The notes: generated by a model from the letters alone, not told the origin. Positions 20,946 to 31,101 are shown, numbered from the stretch's first letter. The stretch: DNA of 64,000 nucleotides from Mesorhizobium sp. Pch-S (GCF_004136315.1 NZ_CP029562.1:3247501-3311500), one strand, 5' to 3'. Numbers and translations are program-made.

Positions 20946-21037
20946 GTACCGCGCCAAGCCTGGCGTGCTCGTTCGTGTCATCGCGCGCGAGAGAGCGTGG
21001 AGGACAGGCAACGACCGAGGGATGGCAGGATAAAAGG

Positions 21038-21171
21038 GCGCACCGTGCGCTTCGGTTGGGGCGTTGTTTTTGTTGGATTTTTTGTGAATTGCCACAACGT
21101 GCGGGGATTTCGCGCACCGTGCGGAGTGAGGCGAAGGCGCTGGATTTCCTGGTCTTTCCGCACGTTGTGGC
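21038..21171 (+). other. Candidate oriT: inverted and direct repeats upstream of relaxase
   Basis: The spacer before rlxS has a perfect 14-bp inverted repeat, GCCACAACGTGCGG (21091-21104) and CCGCACGTTGTGGC (21158-21171), with 53 bp between arms. It also has two copies of GCGCACCGTGCG (21038 and 21112), each carrying the near-palindrome CGCAC-C-GTGCG. An AT-richer stretch (21060-21090) adjoins. Position directly upstream of a relaxase gene and the repeat architecture are typical of an origin of transfer; the nick site is not identified. Confidence 0.6.
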
Positions 21172-21179
21172 GTTCTGCC

Positions 21180-22919
21180 ATGTCCGATGACGGCGAGATC
21201 CGCATTCGCCCGGGACGCATGCGCTCGACCCGTGCCCAACACGCCAGATCCTTTGTCGCGCAGGTGTTGGCGGCGGCAAGACGGGCCGGTGGCGATGTCT
21301 CACGAGCTGCCGGCCAGGCCGGGGGACGACGGCCGCGCTTCGGCCGCGGACAGCGTGCCAGCATCCAGGCAAACCGGCTGGTTTCGTCTCGCAGTCGCGG
21401 CGCCGTCATCAAGGCGCGCGTGGTTCGCCATACAGCATCTTCCAGCCCGCTTGCGACGCATCTCGATTATCTTCGCCGCGATGGCGTTACCCGTGACGGC
21501 GAGAAGGCCAGGCTGTTTGGACCCCCTGAGGGCGAGGTCGACGGCCGTGCTTTCGCTGGCCGCTGCGCCGACGATCGGCATCATTTCCGCTTCGTTGTTT
21601 CGCCCGATGATGCTGTGGAGATGTCGGATCTTCGATCCTTCACACGCGATCTTGTCGGCCAGATGGAAAGGGATCTCCACAGCCGGCTAGACTGGGTCGC
21701 CGTCGACCATTGGAACACCGAGCATCCGCATGTGCATCTGATCGTGCGTGGCGTGCGCGATGACGGCCAGGATCTCGTCATCTCCCGTGACTACATCAAG
21801 GAGGGGATGCGTGATCGGGCGCGCGACTTCATCACGCAGGAATTGGGACCGCGCACCGACCTCGACATTCGGCGCACTCTCGAAAGGCAGGTGAAGGCTG
21901 AGCGGTGGACGCAGCTTGATCGCCAGATTGGCCGCGACGCCGACAGGGCCGGCGTCATCGATCTTGCTCCGCAACGCGGTCTCCAGCCCGATGCGTTTCA
22001 TGCGTTCAAGCTCGGCCGGTTGCGCGCTCTTGAAATTCTCGGCATCGCCGCGCAGGTCGGACCATCGCAATGGTGTGTCGCGCCGCAGGCGGAGGCAGTC
22101 CTTCGCGAGCTGGGCGAACGTGGCGACATCATCAAGCGGATGCATCGTGGCCTCACCGAGCGTGGCATCGAACGCGCCGCATCGTCATACGTGCTTGCGG
22201 GCGAGAGCCTCGGCCAACCCATCATCGGCCGTCTGGTTGAAAGGGGGCTGAACGATGAACTGCGCGGCACGTCCTATGCCGTCGTCGACGGCGTCGACGG
22301 CCGCGTTCACCACATCCGGTTTCCTCATCTCGATGCGACGGGAGACGCCGCGCCGGGTGCCATTGTCGAACTGCGCATGTTCGAAGACGGGCGCGGAGAG
22401 CATCGCCTGGCGCTTGCCGTGCGGTCGGACTTCGATCTGCCGGCACAGGTCACGGCGGTTGGGGCCACCTGGCTGGACCGCCAGGCGGTCGGTCATGTGG
22501 TGGCTTCGCTGTCGACGGCGGGCTTTGGTGCCGAGGTCCGCCAAGCGCTCCATGAACGAGCCGACCATCTGATCGGGCAAGGTCTCGCCACGCGGCAGGC
22601 GGGGCGCGTCGTCCTTGCCCGCAATCTGATCGAGACGTTGCGCCGCCGCGACCTCGACCAGACCGCCGCAAGGCTGACATCCGAAACGGGCCTGACGTTC
22701 AATGGCACGGAGCCAGGCAAATTTGTCGGTGGGACCTACCGCCAGCGTGTCGCGCTCGCGTCGGGGCGCTTTGCCATGCTCGACAATGGTCTCGGCTTTC
22801 AGCTGGTACCCTGGTCACCCTCTCTGGAAAAGCAGCTCGGTCGTCACGTCAGCGGCGTCGCGCGCGGTGACGGCGGTGTCGACTGGAGTTTCAACCGCAA
22901 ACGCGGGTTAGGCCTCTAA
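21180..22919 (+). CDS. rlxS: Relaxase (VirD2-like with DUF3363), RlxS type
   Basis: A 579-aa relaxase that should nick oriT and pilot the T-strand. The N-terminal relaxase domain has a candidate catalytic Tyr in LDYLRRDGV, DRHHFRFVVSPDD, and the histidine motif HPHVHLIVRG (His182/184/186). The rest is DUF3363. The ATG at 21180 is chosen because the upstream in-frame extension would translate the oriT-like repeats. The name follows the rhizobial ICE relaxase of the same architecture; assignment to that family is by motif only. Confidence 0.92.
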   Translation: MSDDGEIRIRPGRMRSTRAQHARSFVAQVLAAARRAGGDVSRAAGQAGGRRPRFGRGQRASIQANRLVSSRSRGAVIKARVVRHTASSSPLATHLDYLRRDGVTRDGEKARLFGPPEGEVDGRAFAGRCADDRHHFRFVVSPDDAVEMSDLRSFTRDLVGQMERDLHSRLDWVAVDHWNTEHPHVHLIVRGVRDDGQDLVISRDYIKEGMRDRARDFITQELGPRTDLDIRRTLERQVKAERWTQLDRQIGRDADRAGVIDLAPQRGLQPDAFHAFKLGRLRALEILGIAAQVGPSQWCVAPQAEAVLRELGERGDIIKRMHRGLTERGIERAASSYVLAGESLGQPIIGRLVERGLNDELRGTSYAVVDGVDGRVHHIRFPHLDATGDAAPGAIVELRMFEDGRGEHRLALAVRSDFDLPAQVTAVGATWLDRQAVGHVVASLSTAGFGAEVRQALHERADHLIGQGLATRQAGRVVLARNLIETLRRRDLDQTAARLTSETGLTFNGTEPGKFVGGTYRQRVALASGRFAMLDNGLGFQLVPWSPSLEKQLGRHVSGVARGDGGVDWSFNRKRGLGL

Positions 22920-22942
22920 CACAAGCAGGGAAACGCTTTGTC

Positions 22943-24928
22943 ATGTCGGCCACGAAAATCCTGTGGGGTCAGATCGCAATCACTGTCGCGATCGTGTTGG
23001 CGACCACCTGGGGCGCCACGCAATACGTCGCCTGGTGCCTGGGCTTCCAGGCGCAACTGGGGCCGCCATGGTTCGAGCTTGCCGGTTGGCCGATCTACTA
23101 TCCGCCGGCGTTGTTCTGGTGGTGGTACTTCTACGACGCCTATGCGCCGGATGTTTTCCTGAGAGGCGGATGTATCGCTGTCTCGGGCGGATTTCTTTCA
23201 GTTGCGGCGGCGATCGGCATGTCGGTGTGGCGGGCGCGGGAATCGCGGACCGTTGAAACGTACGGCTCCGCGCGCTGGGCCACGAACAAGGAGATCGCGG
23301 CGGCGGGCTTGCTTGGTGCCAACGGTGTCGTCCTTGGCCGCCACGGGCAGACCTATCTGCGCCACGATGGGCCCGAACACATTCTGTGCTTCGCGCCGAC
23401 GCGATCCGGCAAAGGTGTCGGGCTGGTGGTGCCTTCCTTGCTGGCGTGGCCGGGTTCGGCGATCGTTCATGACATCAAGGGTGAGAACTGGCAACTGACC
23501 TCGGGATTCAGGGCCAGACATGGCCAGGTGCTGCTGTTTGATCCGACCAATCCGAATTCCGCGGCCTACAACCCGCTGCTGGAGGTGCGTCGCGGCGCAT
23601 GGGAAGTGCGCGACGTCCAGAACATCGCCGACATTCTGGTCGACCCCGAAGGATCGCTCGAGCGGCGCAATCATTGGGAAAAGACCAGTCACGCACTGCT
23701 GGTCGGAGCCATCCTCCACGTGCTCTATGCCGAAGCCGACAAGACGCTTGCCGGCGTTGCCGCATTCCTCTCCGATCCGAGACGTCCGATCGAGGCGACG
23801 CTCGCCGCGATGATGAGAACGGCTCACCTTGGCGCGGCGGGTCCGCATCCGGTCATCGCCAGTGCGGCGCGCGAACTGCTCAACAAGTCCGACAACGAAC
23901 GGTCCGGGGTCCTGTCGACGGCGATGTCGTTCCTTGGTCTCTATCGCGATCCTGTCGTCGCCACCGTCACGCGGCGCTGCGACTGGCGCATCGGCGACAT
24001 CATCGGTGGCGAACGCCCGACAACGCTCTATCTCGTGGTGCCACCCTCCGATATCAGCCGCACCAAGCCGCTGATCCGGCTGATCCTCAACCAGGTCGGA
24101 CGCCGCCTTACCGAGGACCTGCATGCCCGTGGCGGTCGCCACCGCCTGCTGCTCATGCTCGACGAGTTTCCGGCGCTGGGTCGTCTCGACTTTTTTGAAT
24201 CCGCCCTGGCTTTCATGGCCGGCTACGGATTGAAATCCTTTCTCATCGCCCAGTCCCTGAACCAGATCGAGAAAGCCTACGGGGCGAACAATTCGATCCT
24301 CGACAACTGCCACGTCCGCATCAGCTTCGCCACCAATGACGAGCGCACCGCCAAACGCGTGTCTGATGCCCTGGGTACGGCCACCGAGATGCGGGCGATG
24401 AAAAACTACGCAGGCCATCGCCTGTCGCCCTGGCTGGGACATCTCATGGTTTCGCGCTCGGAAACGGCGCGTCCGCTGCTGACCCCCGGCGAGATCATGC
24501 AACTGCCATCCGCCGACGAGATCGTCATGCTCGCGGGGACGCCGCCGATCCGGGCAAAGAAAGTTCGCTACTACGAAGATGCCCGCTTCAGGGAGCGCGT
24601 CCTGCCGCCGCCTGCATTGGCCGGCGCAGCGACGGCTTTGCCCGATGACTGGAGTGCGCTGGCGCCGCTTGCTGCGCCCATCGGGCAGGCGAGCGGGACG
24701 ACATCCACCGAAGACGAGGATTCGACCGGTTCCGAACGGCGCCAGCAACCGGAGCTCGCACGGTTGCCGCCGAGCGAAACGGCAATGCCGATGACCAATG
24801 AATTCGAGATCGAAGCGCCCGGCGACCTCGATGACATCGAAGCGGTCCAGAACCGTCGACTTTCGACAATTGGCCAGAACGTTGCCCGGCAGGTCTCGCT
24901 CGATCCCGACGACGGCATGGAGTTGTAG
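22943..24928 (+). CDS. traG: TraG/VirD4 type IV coupling protein
   Basis: A 661-aa coupling ATPase linking the relaxosome to the mating channel. The N-terminus has membrane segments (residues about 10-30 and 50-95). Walker A APTRSGKG has Lys157. Walker B LLMLDEFPALG has Asp407. A typical AQSLNQIEKAYG helix follows. Starts 23 bp after rlxS and is followed 5 bp later by the CopG gene, so relaxase, coupling protein and CopG form one unit. Confidence 0.95.
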   Translation: MSATKILWGQIAITVAIVLATTWGATQYVAWCLGFQAQLGPPWFELAGWPIYYPPALFWWWYFYDAYAPDVFLRGGCIAVSGGFLSVAAAIGMSVWRARESRTVETYGSARWATNKEIAAAGLLGANGVVLGRHGQTYLRHDGPEHILCFAPTRSGKGVGLVVPSLLAWPGSAIVHDIKGENWQLTSGFRARHGQVLLFDPTNPNSAAYNPLLEVRRGAWEVRDVQNIADILVDPEGSLERRNHWEKTSHALLVGAILHVLYAEADKTLAGVAAFLSDPRRPIEATLAAMMRTAHLGAAGPHPVIASAARELLNKSDNERSGVLSTAMSFLGLYRDPVVATVTRRCDWRIGDIIGGERPTTLYLVVPPSDISRTKPLIRLILNQVGRRLTEDLHARGGRHRLLLMLDEFPALGRLDFFESALAFMAGYGLKSFLIAQSLNQIEKAYGANNSILDNCHVRISFATNDERTAKRVSDALGTATEMRAMKNYAGHRLSPWLGHLMVSRSETARPLLTPGEIMQLPSADEIVMLAGTPPIRAKKVRYYEDARFRERVLPPPALAGAATALPDDWSALAPLAAPIGQASGTTSTEDEDSTGSERRQQPELARLPPSETAMPMTNEFEIEAPGDLDDIEAVQNRRLSTIGQNVARQVSLDPDDGMEL

Positions 24929-24933
24929 GTACC

Positions 24934-25350
24934 ATGCAGCAACGTCCCCGCAAGACGAAGGTCTCCGTCTACCTGGACAGCGATGTCATGGCGATGCTGG
25001 CGGACTACGCGTCCCGGCGCAAGCAATCGCTTTCCATGATCGCCGAAGCGGCCGTCGCGTCCTTCCTGTCGCCGGATTCCGACGAGCGGCGGGAGGCTGC
25101 GATCGCCAAAAGGCTGGACCAGATCGACCGGCGCCTCAGCCGGCAGGAACGCGATACCGGGATTGCCGTCGAAACGCTGGCCGTGTTCATCCGCTTCTGG
25201 CTTGCCACCACCCCGGCATTGCCCGAACCCGCCGCCAATGCCGCGCGCGCCAAGGCCGCGGAACGCTACGAGGCCTTCATCACGGCACTCGGGCGCCGGC
25301 TCGCCAAGGGGCCCTTGTTGCGGCAGGAGATCAGCGAAGACGAGGCGTGA
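24934..25350 (+). CDS. CopG/ribbon-helix-helix regulator, tra operon
   Basis: A 138-aa protein: N-terminal ribbon-helix-helix (KTKVSVYLDSDVMAMLADYASRRKQSLSMIAEAAVASFL), a coiled region (RLDQIDRRLSRQERD) and a helical tail. In many ICEs it lies between traG and trbB, where it may control the trb operon. Here trbB does not follow directly; a 900-bp reverse-strand insertion separates them. Confidence 0.88.
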   Translation: MQQRPRKTKVSVYLDSDVMAMLADYASRRKQSLSMIAEAAVASFLSPDSDERREAAIAKRLDQIDRRLSRQERDTGIAVETLAVFIRFWLATTPALPEPAANAARAKAAERYEAFITALGRRLAKGPLLRQEISEDEA

Positions 25351-25456
25351 AAATATCCTTGCCGCCGCGCCGGCCGCAGCGATTGCGTTCGGCACTTTGC
25401 GGACCGGGTATGCAATTGTCTGAAGGTATGCAACCTGTGGCCCTTGCGCCGAACGG

Positions 25457-25675
25457 TTAGTGCGGCCTTGCACTGCCCAAGGCGTCGATCTGCGCTATCA
25501 CCTGTCGCAGATTTGCACTCAATCGCTGATAGTCACCAAGCCGGCTTTGACTTGTGTATCGCCGCATTCCCTGACCGTTGACCTCGTAGGTCTGCATGGC
25601 GCCGCTACGCAGCGCGGTCATCAGCTCTTCGCAATTGTTGAGGTCGTGTTCGAGCTTGTCTCGAAGCTCCTTCAT
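25457..25675 (-). CDS. Small hypothetical protein, paralogue of the gene at 59957
   Basis: A 72-aa protein MKELRDKLEHDLNNCEELM... with the core QTYEVNGQGMRRYTSQSRLGDYQRLSANLRQVIAQIDAL. The start at 25675 is supported by GGAGG 7 nt upstream. The 59957 protein shares YEVDGQG.R.YT.Q.RL.D..R...NLR. The helix-beta-helix layout recalls phage gpW-like proteins, but this is only a resemblance. It is transcribed against the surrounding tra operon. Confidence 0.7.
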   Translation of the reverse strand: MKELRDKLEHDLNNCEELMTALRSGAMQTYEVNGQGMRRYTSQSRLGDYQRLSANLRQVIAQIDALGSARPH

Positions 25676-25730
25676 TGCTGCACCTCCTCCACTCACGTTG
25701 TTCGACACGATCCTTTTCCGCCCGCAAGAT

Positions 25731-25886
25731 TCAGACCAATGCGGGAACCAGCCAGGACAGAAGCCCTGTCACAACCGTCCCGGCAGCCAGGATGGAAAAG
25801 ATGAATCTGAAGAAAGCTGTATTGGAGGGCTGCCAATCGTCCCTGACGAATCTTGGCGCCTGAAAATCGCGTTCCTGGATAGACAT
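25731..25886 (-). CDS. Small single-pass membrane protein (51 aa)
   Basis: Reads MSIQERDFQAPRFVRDDWQP then a hydrophobic segment with FIFSILAAGTVVTGLLSWLV, ending PALV and a stop. GGGGAG lies 6 nt before the ATG. One N-in or C-out transmembrane helix fills the second half. It precedes the 72-aa gene on the same strand (55 bp apart), so both are probably one unit. No family recognised. Confidence 0.6.
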   Translation of the reverse strand: MSIQERDFQAPRFVRDDWQPSNTAFFRFIFSILAAGTVVTGLLSWLVPALV

Positions 25887-26273
25887 CAATGGCTCCCCTA
25901 GCACTTCGGAACCCTGACACCTGAACCAGTGCGGTCCAGGCGCGGTCCCTAATCCGCATAATCAGCCAAGCGTGTTCCGGTTCCAGATTTGTTGAAGGGG
26001 TCGCGGTGCCATCAGCCCGGTCACCAGCGAAGCGGGACTGCAAGGAATGCTCCGCTGTCCACTCAATAGGGAAGAATCGTCTCTCCAAGATTCTCGGCTA
26101 CCGAAGCGGGCTTGCGACGAATTCAGCGGGGGCCAAACGGAAGCGCTTTCGCCGAACGCCTGTCTTTGCACGCTGGGGTACTACGACGGCCGAAATTTCT
26201 TGAAACCAGGCGACATGGCGTTTTCTTAATCATCCCCGTCCTGAGGCCAATGAGCGGCTTCCAGCGGGGTGAG
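25887..26273. other. Non-coding stretch between insertion and trbB
   Basis: 387 bp in which I see no convincing gene. Base composition is less GC-rich than the flanking tra/trb genes. It must hold the trbB promoter and, on the other strand, the promoter of the 51-aa gene. Confidence 0.4.
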
Positions 26274-27257
26274 ATGGTGGCTTCCTACGAAAACACAGAC
26301 CAGCGCGCTCGCAGCACACGCATGCTGCGCTCCGCCCTGGGAGCATCAATCGGCCGCTTCCTGGATGATCCAGAAGTTGTCGAGGTGATGCTGAATCCCG
26401 ACGGTCGCATATGGATCGACCGTCTCTCCAAGGGGTTGACCGATACCGGTGAAGTTCTCGCAATCGGCGATGGCGAGCGTATCGTGCGACTGATTGCCCA
26501 TCACGTCGGAGCCGAAGTCCATTTTCGTGCGCCTCGCGTGTCGGCTGAACTGCCGGAGACCGGAGAACGCTTTGAAGGCTTGTTGCCGCCGGTCGTAACG
26601 GGGCCGGCTTTCGCCATCCGCAAGCCCGCTGTCGCCGTCTTCACGCTTGAGGACTATGTCAGTGCGGGCATCATGGATGCCGCGCAGGCAAGAGCGCTGC
26701 GCAGCGCGGTTTCCTCGCGCGCCAACATCCTTGTCGCCGGCGGCACGTCGACCGGCAAGACCACACTGACCAATGCCCTGCTGGCCGAAGTGGCCAAGAG
26801 CGACGATCGTGTCGTGCTCATCGAAGACACGCGCGAGTTGCAATGCACCGCGTCCAATCTCGTTGCGTTGCGCACGAAGGATGGCGTTGCGACACTGGCT
26901 GATCTTGTCCGGTCAGCGCTGCGCCTGCGACCTGATCGCATTCCGATTGGCGAGGTGCGTGGATCCGAGGCTCTCGATCTTTTGAAAGCCTGGGGAACCG
27001 GTCATCCCGGTGGGATTGGGACCATCCACGCGGGTACCGGTATCGGCGCGCTGCGCCGCCTCGAACAACTCATCCAGGAAGCGGTCGTCACAGTACCGAG
27101 GGCCCTGATCGCCGAGACGATCGATCTCGTGGCCGTGCTTTCTGGCCGCGGCACCGCGCGGCGCCTGACCGAATTGGTCCGCGTCGAAGGGCTCGGTTCC
27201 GATGGCGACTATCGCACGACCGAAAGCATCCAAAACAGGACTGGAGCTCCGTCATGA
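26274..27257 (+). CDS. trbB: TrbB, mating-channel secretion ATPase (VirB11-like)
   Basis: A 327-aa hexameric ATPase of the type IV secretion system. Walker [10 protein letters not shown] lies near residue 155, the Asp-box is [12 protein letters not shown], and the [20 protein letters not shown] and GTIHAGT motifs follow. ATG 26274 preferred (GGGGTGAG just upstream); ATG 26250 is an alternative. Stop overlaps trbC by 4 bp. First gene of the trb operon. Confidence 0.95.
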   Translation: MVASYENTDQRARSTRMLRSALGASIGRFLDDPEVVEVMLNPDGRIWIDRLSKGLTDTGEVLAIGDGERIVRLIAHHVGAEVHFRAPRVSAELPETGERFEGLLPPVVTGPAFAIRKPAVAVFTLEDYVSAGIMDAAQARALRSAVSSRANILVAGGTSTGKTTLTNALLAEVAKSDDRVVLIEDTRELQCTASNLVALRTKDGVATLADLVRSALRLRPDRIPIGEVRGSEALDLLKAWGTGHPGGIGTIHAGTGIGALRRLEQLIQEAVVTVPRALIAETIDLVAVLSGRGTARRLTELVRVEGLGSDGDYRTTESIQNRTGAPS

Positions 27258-27577
27258 TCCCGATCTGTCCGCGCGGCCTTCGCCGCGTCATCACAACCGT
27301 CTGCGTCAGCCTGCTGTTTGCGCCTGTCGCGCACGCGTCCGGCTCCTCCATGCCCTGGGAACAGCCGCTCCAGAAAATCCTGCAGTCGGTTGAAGGTCCC
27401 GTCGCCAAGATCATCGCGGTCATCATCATCATCGTGACCGGCCTGACACTGGCCTTCGGCGACACCTCAGGCGGGTTCCGGCGGCTGATCCAGATCGTTT
27501 TCGGTCTCAGCATCGCCTTTGCAGCATCGAGCTTCTTCCTGTCGTTCTTCTCATTCGGTGGCGGAGCGCTGCTGTGA
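27254..27577 (+). CDS. trbC: TrbC conjugative pilin (VirB2-like)
   Basis: A 107-aa prepilin with a signal peptide (RRVITTVCVSLLFAPVAHA), then two hydrophobic helices (IIAVIIIIVTGLTLAFG and IVFGLSIAFAASSFFLSFF) separated by a short loop. Precursor for the pilus; likely processed by TraF (19277). ATG overlaps the trbB stop. Confidence 0.92.
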   Translation: MIPICPRGLRRVITTVCVSLLFAPVAHASGSSMPWEQPLQKILQSVEGPVAKIIAVIIIIVTGLTLAFGDTSGGFRRLIQIVFGLSIAFAASSFFLSFFSFGGGALL

Positions 27578-27858
27578 TGGCGCTCTCCTTCGAACATCTT
27601 GGTGCCGTGCCCGGCTACGCCGTTCCGGTGCATCGGGCACTGACGGAACACATTCTTCTGGGCGGCGCTCCGCGTGCCATCGCCATCGTCAATGGAACGC
27701 TCGCGGGTGCCGTTGGTCTCGGCCTGCGGCTTTGGCTGGCCGGTCTGGTCATCTGGGCGGTCGGGCATTTCGCGGCCGTCTGGGCTGCCAGGCGGGACCC
27801 CGAATTTGTGGAAACCGGCCGGCGCCATCTGCGCATTCCAAGCCATCTCGGCGTCTGA
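27577..27858 (+). CDS. trbD: TrbD, inner-membrane channel component (VirB3-like)
   Basis: A 93-aa protein (MALSFEHLGAVPGYAVPVHRALTE) with the VirB3-type paired hydrophobic region AIAIVNGTLAGAVGLGLRLW and VIWAVGHFAAVWAA. The ATG shares its first base with the trbC stop (TGATG). Followed 11 bp later by trbE. Confidence 0.92.
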   Translation: MALSFEHLGAVPGYAVPVHRALTEHILLGGAPRAIAIVNGTLAGAVGLGLRLWLAGLVIWAVGHFAAVWAARRDPEFVETGRRHLRIPSHLGV

Positions 27859-27869
27859 CGGAGCGTCTG

Positions 27870-30325
27870 ATGTTCAACCTTGCTGAATACCGGCGTTCCT
27901 CGGCGCTGCTGTCGGATTATCTGCCCTGGGCCGCACTGGTCGGAGACGGCGTCGTCCTCAACAAGGATGGCAGTTTCCAGCGCAGTGCCGCATTCCGGGG
28001 ACCTGATCTGGAATCCGCCGTTGCAGCCGAACTCGTTGCCGTTGCCGCGCGGCTCAACAATGCGCTGCGCCGCCTCGGGTCTGGCTGGGCGATCTTTGTC
28101 GAAGCGCAGCGGCTCGAAGCGGCGATCTATCCGGACAGCGACTTTCCCGATGCCGCCTCGAGCCTGGTCGATGCCGAGCGAAAGGCCGATTTCGAGGCCG
28201 CCGGCGCGCATTTCGAGTCCCGGTATTTTCTGACCTTCACCTGGTTGCCGCCGGCAGAGGAAGGCGCGCGCGCCGAGGCGTGGCTTTACGAAGGCCGCGA
28301 CCATGCCGGTGTGGATGCGCACGAACTGCAACGCGGCTTCGTCGATCGGTCCAACCGCATACTGGCACTGCTCGATGGCTTCATGCCCGAATGCACCTGG
28401 TCGATGACGCAGCGACGCTCTCTTACCTCCACTCGACAATCTCGACACACCGGCAGCGCGTGCGCGTCCCCGAAACACCGATGCATCTCGATGCGCTGCT
28501 CGCCGATCAACCGCTGACTGGTGGCCTGAAACCGCGCCTGGGCGATCGACACCTGCGCGTTTTGACAATCGTCGGTTTTCCCAGCGCGACGACGCCAGGC
28601 ATTCTCGACGAACTGAACAGCCTCGCTTTTCCCTATCGCTGGGCAACGCGGGCGATCCTGCTCGACAAGGTCGAGGCCACCAAGCTCGTGACCAGGATCC
28701 GGCGGCAGTGGTTCGCCAAACGCAAGTCGATCGCCGCGATCCTCAAGGAGGTCATGACCAACGAGCAGTCGGTGCTGGTCGATACCGATGCCGCCAACAA
28801 GGCCGCCGATGCCGACGCCGCGTTGCAGGAACTCGGCGCCGACCATGCCGGCCAGGCCTATGTCACCGCCACGGTAACTGTCTGGGACGCAGATCCCCGC
28901 ATTGCCGATGAAAAGCTGCGGCTGGTCGAGAAGATCATCCAGGGCCACGACTTCACCGCAATGACGGAGACCATTAACGCGGTCGACGCCTGGTTGGGAT
29001 CGTTGCCCGGCCATGTCTACGCCAACGTGCGGCAGCCGCCGATCTCCACGCTCAATCTCGCCCACATGATCCCCCTCTCCGCCATGTGGGCGGGGCCGGA
29101 ACGGGACGAGCACCTCAAGGCTCCCCCCTTGCTCTACGGCAAGACCGAGGGCTCGACCCCGTTCCGGTTTTCCCTCCATGTCGGCGATGTCGGCCACACC
29201 CTCGTCGTCGGTCCGACCGGGGCAGGCAAATCCGTGATGCTCGCGCTGATGGCGCTGCAGTTCCGCCGCTACGACAACGCGCAGATCTTCGCCTTCGATT
29301 TCGGTGGATCGATCCGTGCTGCCACGCTGGCGATGGGCGGCGACTGGCACGATCTCGGCGGTGATCTGACCGAGGCGTCGCAGGATACGGTCTCCCTGCA
29401 GCCGCTGGCCCGCATCGAGGCCGTTCCGGAGCGTGCATGGGCGGCAGACTGGATCGTCGCGATCTTGCGGCGCGAAGGCATCGCGATCACCCCGGACGTG
29501 AAGGAACACCTCTGGTCGGCGCTGACGTCGCTTGCCTCGGCGCCGCCGCAGGAGCGGACCATCACGGGGTTGAGCGTCCTTTTGCAGTCGAACATCCTGA
29601 AGCAGGCATTGCGTCCCTTCTGTCTCGGGGGGCCTTATGGCCGCCTGCTCGACGCCGAACACGAATTTCTCGGCGCGGCTGAAGTCCAGGCCTTCGAGAT
29701 CGAGGGTCTGGTCGGCACGGGCTCGGCATCGGCGGTGCTGGCTTATCTGTTCCACCGCATCGGCGATCGCCTGGACGGCCGACCGACCTTGCTGATCATC
29801 GATGAAGGCTGGCTTGCCCTCGACGACCAGGACTTTGCCGGACAGTTGCGGGAATGGCTGAAAACGCTGCGCAAGAAAAACGCCAGCGTGATCTTCGCCA
29901 CGCAATCGCTGTCCGACATCGGCAATTCGACTATTGCGCCGGCGATCGTCGAAAGCTGCCCGACGCGTCTTTTCCTGCCGAACGAGCGCGCGATCGAGCC
30001 GCAGATCACCGATATCTACCGCCGCTTCGGGCTCAACGACCGGCAGATCGAAATCCTCGCCAACGCCACGCCGAAACGCGACTACTACTGCCAGTCCCGG
30101 CGTGGCAACCGCCTGTTCGAGCTTGGCCTCGGCGCTGTCGGGCTGGCGCTGTGCGCGGCATCCTCGAAATCCGATCAGGCGCTGATTTCGCGCCTTGTCA
30201 CCGAGCATGGTCGCCAGGGCTTCCTGGCCGCCTGGCTGACAGCACGCGGGCTGGGCTGGGCGAGCGAATTCATCACAGACCTTGCAGCATCACCGTCACC
30301 AACCCTTGAGGACATCCGGCCATGA
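27870..30325 (+). pseudogene. trbE: trbE, channel ATPase (VirB4-like), disrupted by a one-base frameshift
   Basis: The first frame begins MFNLAEYRRSSALLSDYLPW and follows the TrbE/VirB4 family up to LALLDGFMPECTW at about 28400. It then leaves the family and stops at 28517 (215 aa). The -1 frame takes up the family sequence at once (VDDAATLSYLHSTISTHRQ) and runs to 30325 with Walker A VGPTGAGKS, Walker B LLIIDEGWLALDD and ATQSLSDIGNS. A missing base at about 28400/28401 restores one protein of about 818 aa. If real, the mating channel lacks its essential ATPase. No slippery heptamer is visible. Confidence 0.85.
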
Positions 30326-31083
30326 AAAGCCTTTCGTCGACAACGCGCGCGCTTGTGCTCGCGACAAGCCTGCTTGCACCTGTGATCCTTTCACCCGTTT
30401 CAACGGCGCCTGCATTGGCGTGGCGCATCGTCTTCGATCCCTCGAATTATGCGCAGAACGTCCTGACGGCGGCGCGCAGCCTCGAACAGATCACCCACCA
30501 GATCACTTCGCTTCAGAACGAGGCGCAGATGCTGATCAACCAGGCCCGCAATCTCGCCGGCCTGCCGTTTTCTGCGCTGCAGCAGATCCAGCAATCGGTT
30601 GCCAGGACGCAAAGCCTGCTTGGTGAGGCGAAAAACATTGCCTTCGACGTCCAGCAGATCGATCGTATGTTTCAGCAGAATTATGCAGCCATTCCGATGT
30701 CGGCGACCGAGCAGCAACTCGTCGCCGGCGCGCGCTCGCGCTGGCAAAACACCGTCGGCGGCCTGCAGGATGCCCTGCGCGTCCAGGCCGGCGTTGTCGG
30801 CAACATCGACAGCAACCGCGGCCAGATATCGGCGCTCATCGGCCAGAGCCAGAATGCGACAGGCGCACTCCAGGCCGCCCAGGCCGGCAACCAGTTGCTT
30901 GCCGTGCAGTCGCAGCAATTGTCGGATCTGATCGCCGTGATCTCGGCGAACGGGCGCGCCGGCGCCCTGACGGAGGCGGAAAGAAGTGCTGCTGCCGCGC
31001 AGGGCCGGGAGCAGCGGCGTCGTTTCCTCACGCCAGGCGCCGGCTACCAGGCCGGCAGCGCCCGCATGTTCAACGGCAATTGA
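30322..31083 (+). CDS. trbJ: TrbJ, mating-pair formation protein (VirB5-like)
   Basis: A 253-aa secreted protein with a signal peptide ending near APALA, WRIVFDPSNYAQNVLTAARSLEQI, and long heptad-rich helices (QITSLQNEAQMLINQARNLA and later). VirB5-like minor pilus subunit. ATG overlaps the trbE stop. Confidence 0.93.
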   Translation: MKSLSSTTRALVLATSLLAPVILSPVSTAPALAWRIVFDPSNYAQNVLTAARSLEQITHQITSLQNEAQMLINQARNLAGLPFSALQQIQQSVARTQSLLGEAKNIAFDVQQIDRMFQQNYAAIPMSATEQQLVAGARSRWQNTVGGLQDALRVQAGVVGNIDSNRGQISALIGQSQNATGALQAAQAGNQLLAVQSQQLSDLIAVISANGRAGALTEAERSAAAAQGREQRRRFLTPGAGYQAGSARMFNGN

Positions 31084-31101
31084 TCGCCAGGGATCAGCGT
31101 C

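Noticed and set aside
28385..28420. Programmed -1 frameshifting in trbE
   Set aside because: The junction cacctggtcgatgac has no X-XXY-YYZ slippery heptamer and no strong downstream hairpin; mutation or sequence error is simpler.
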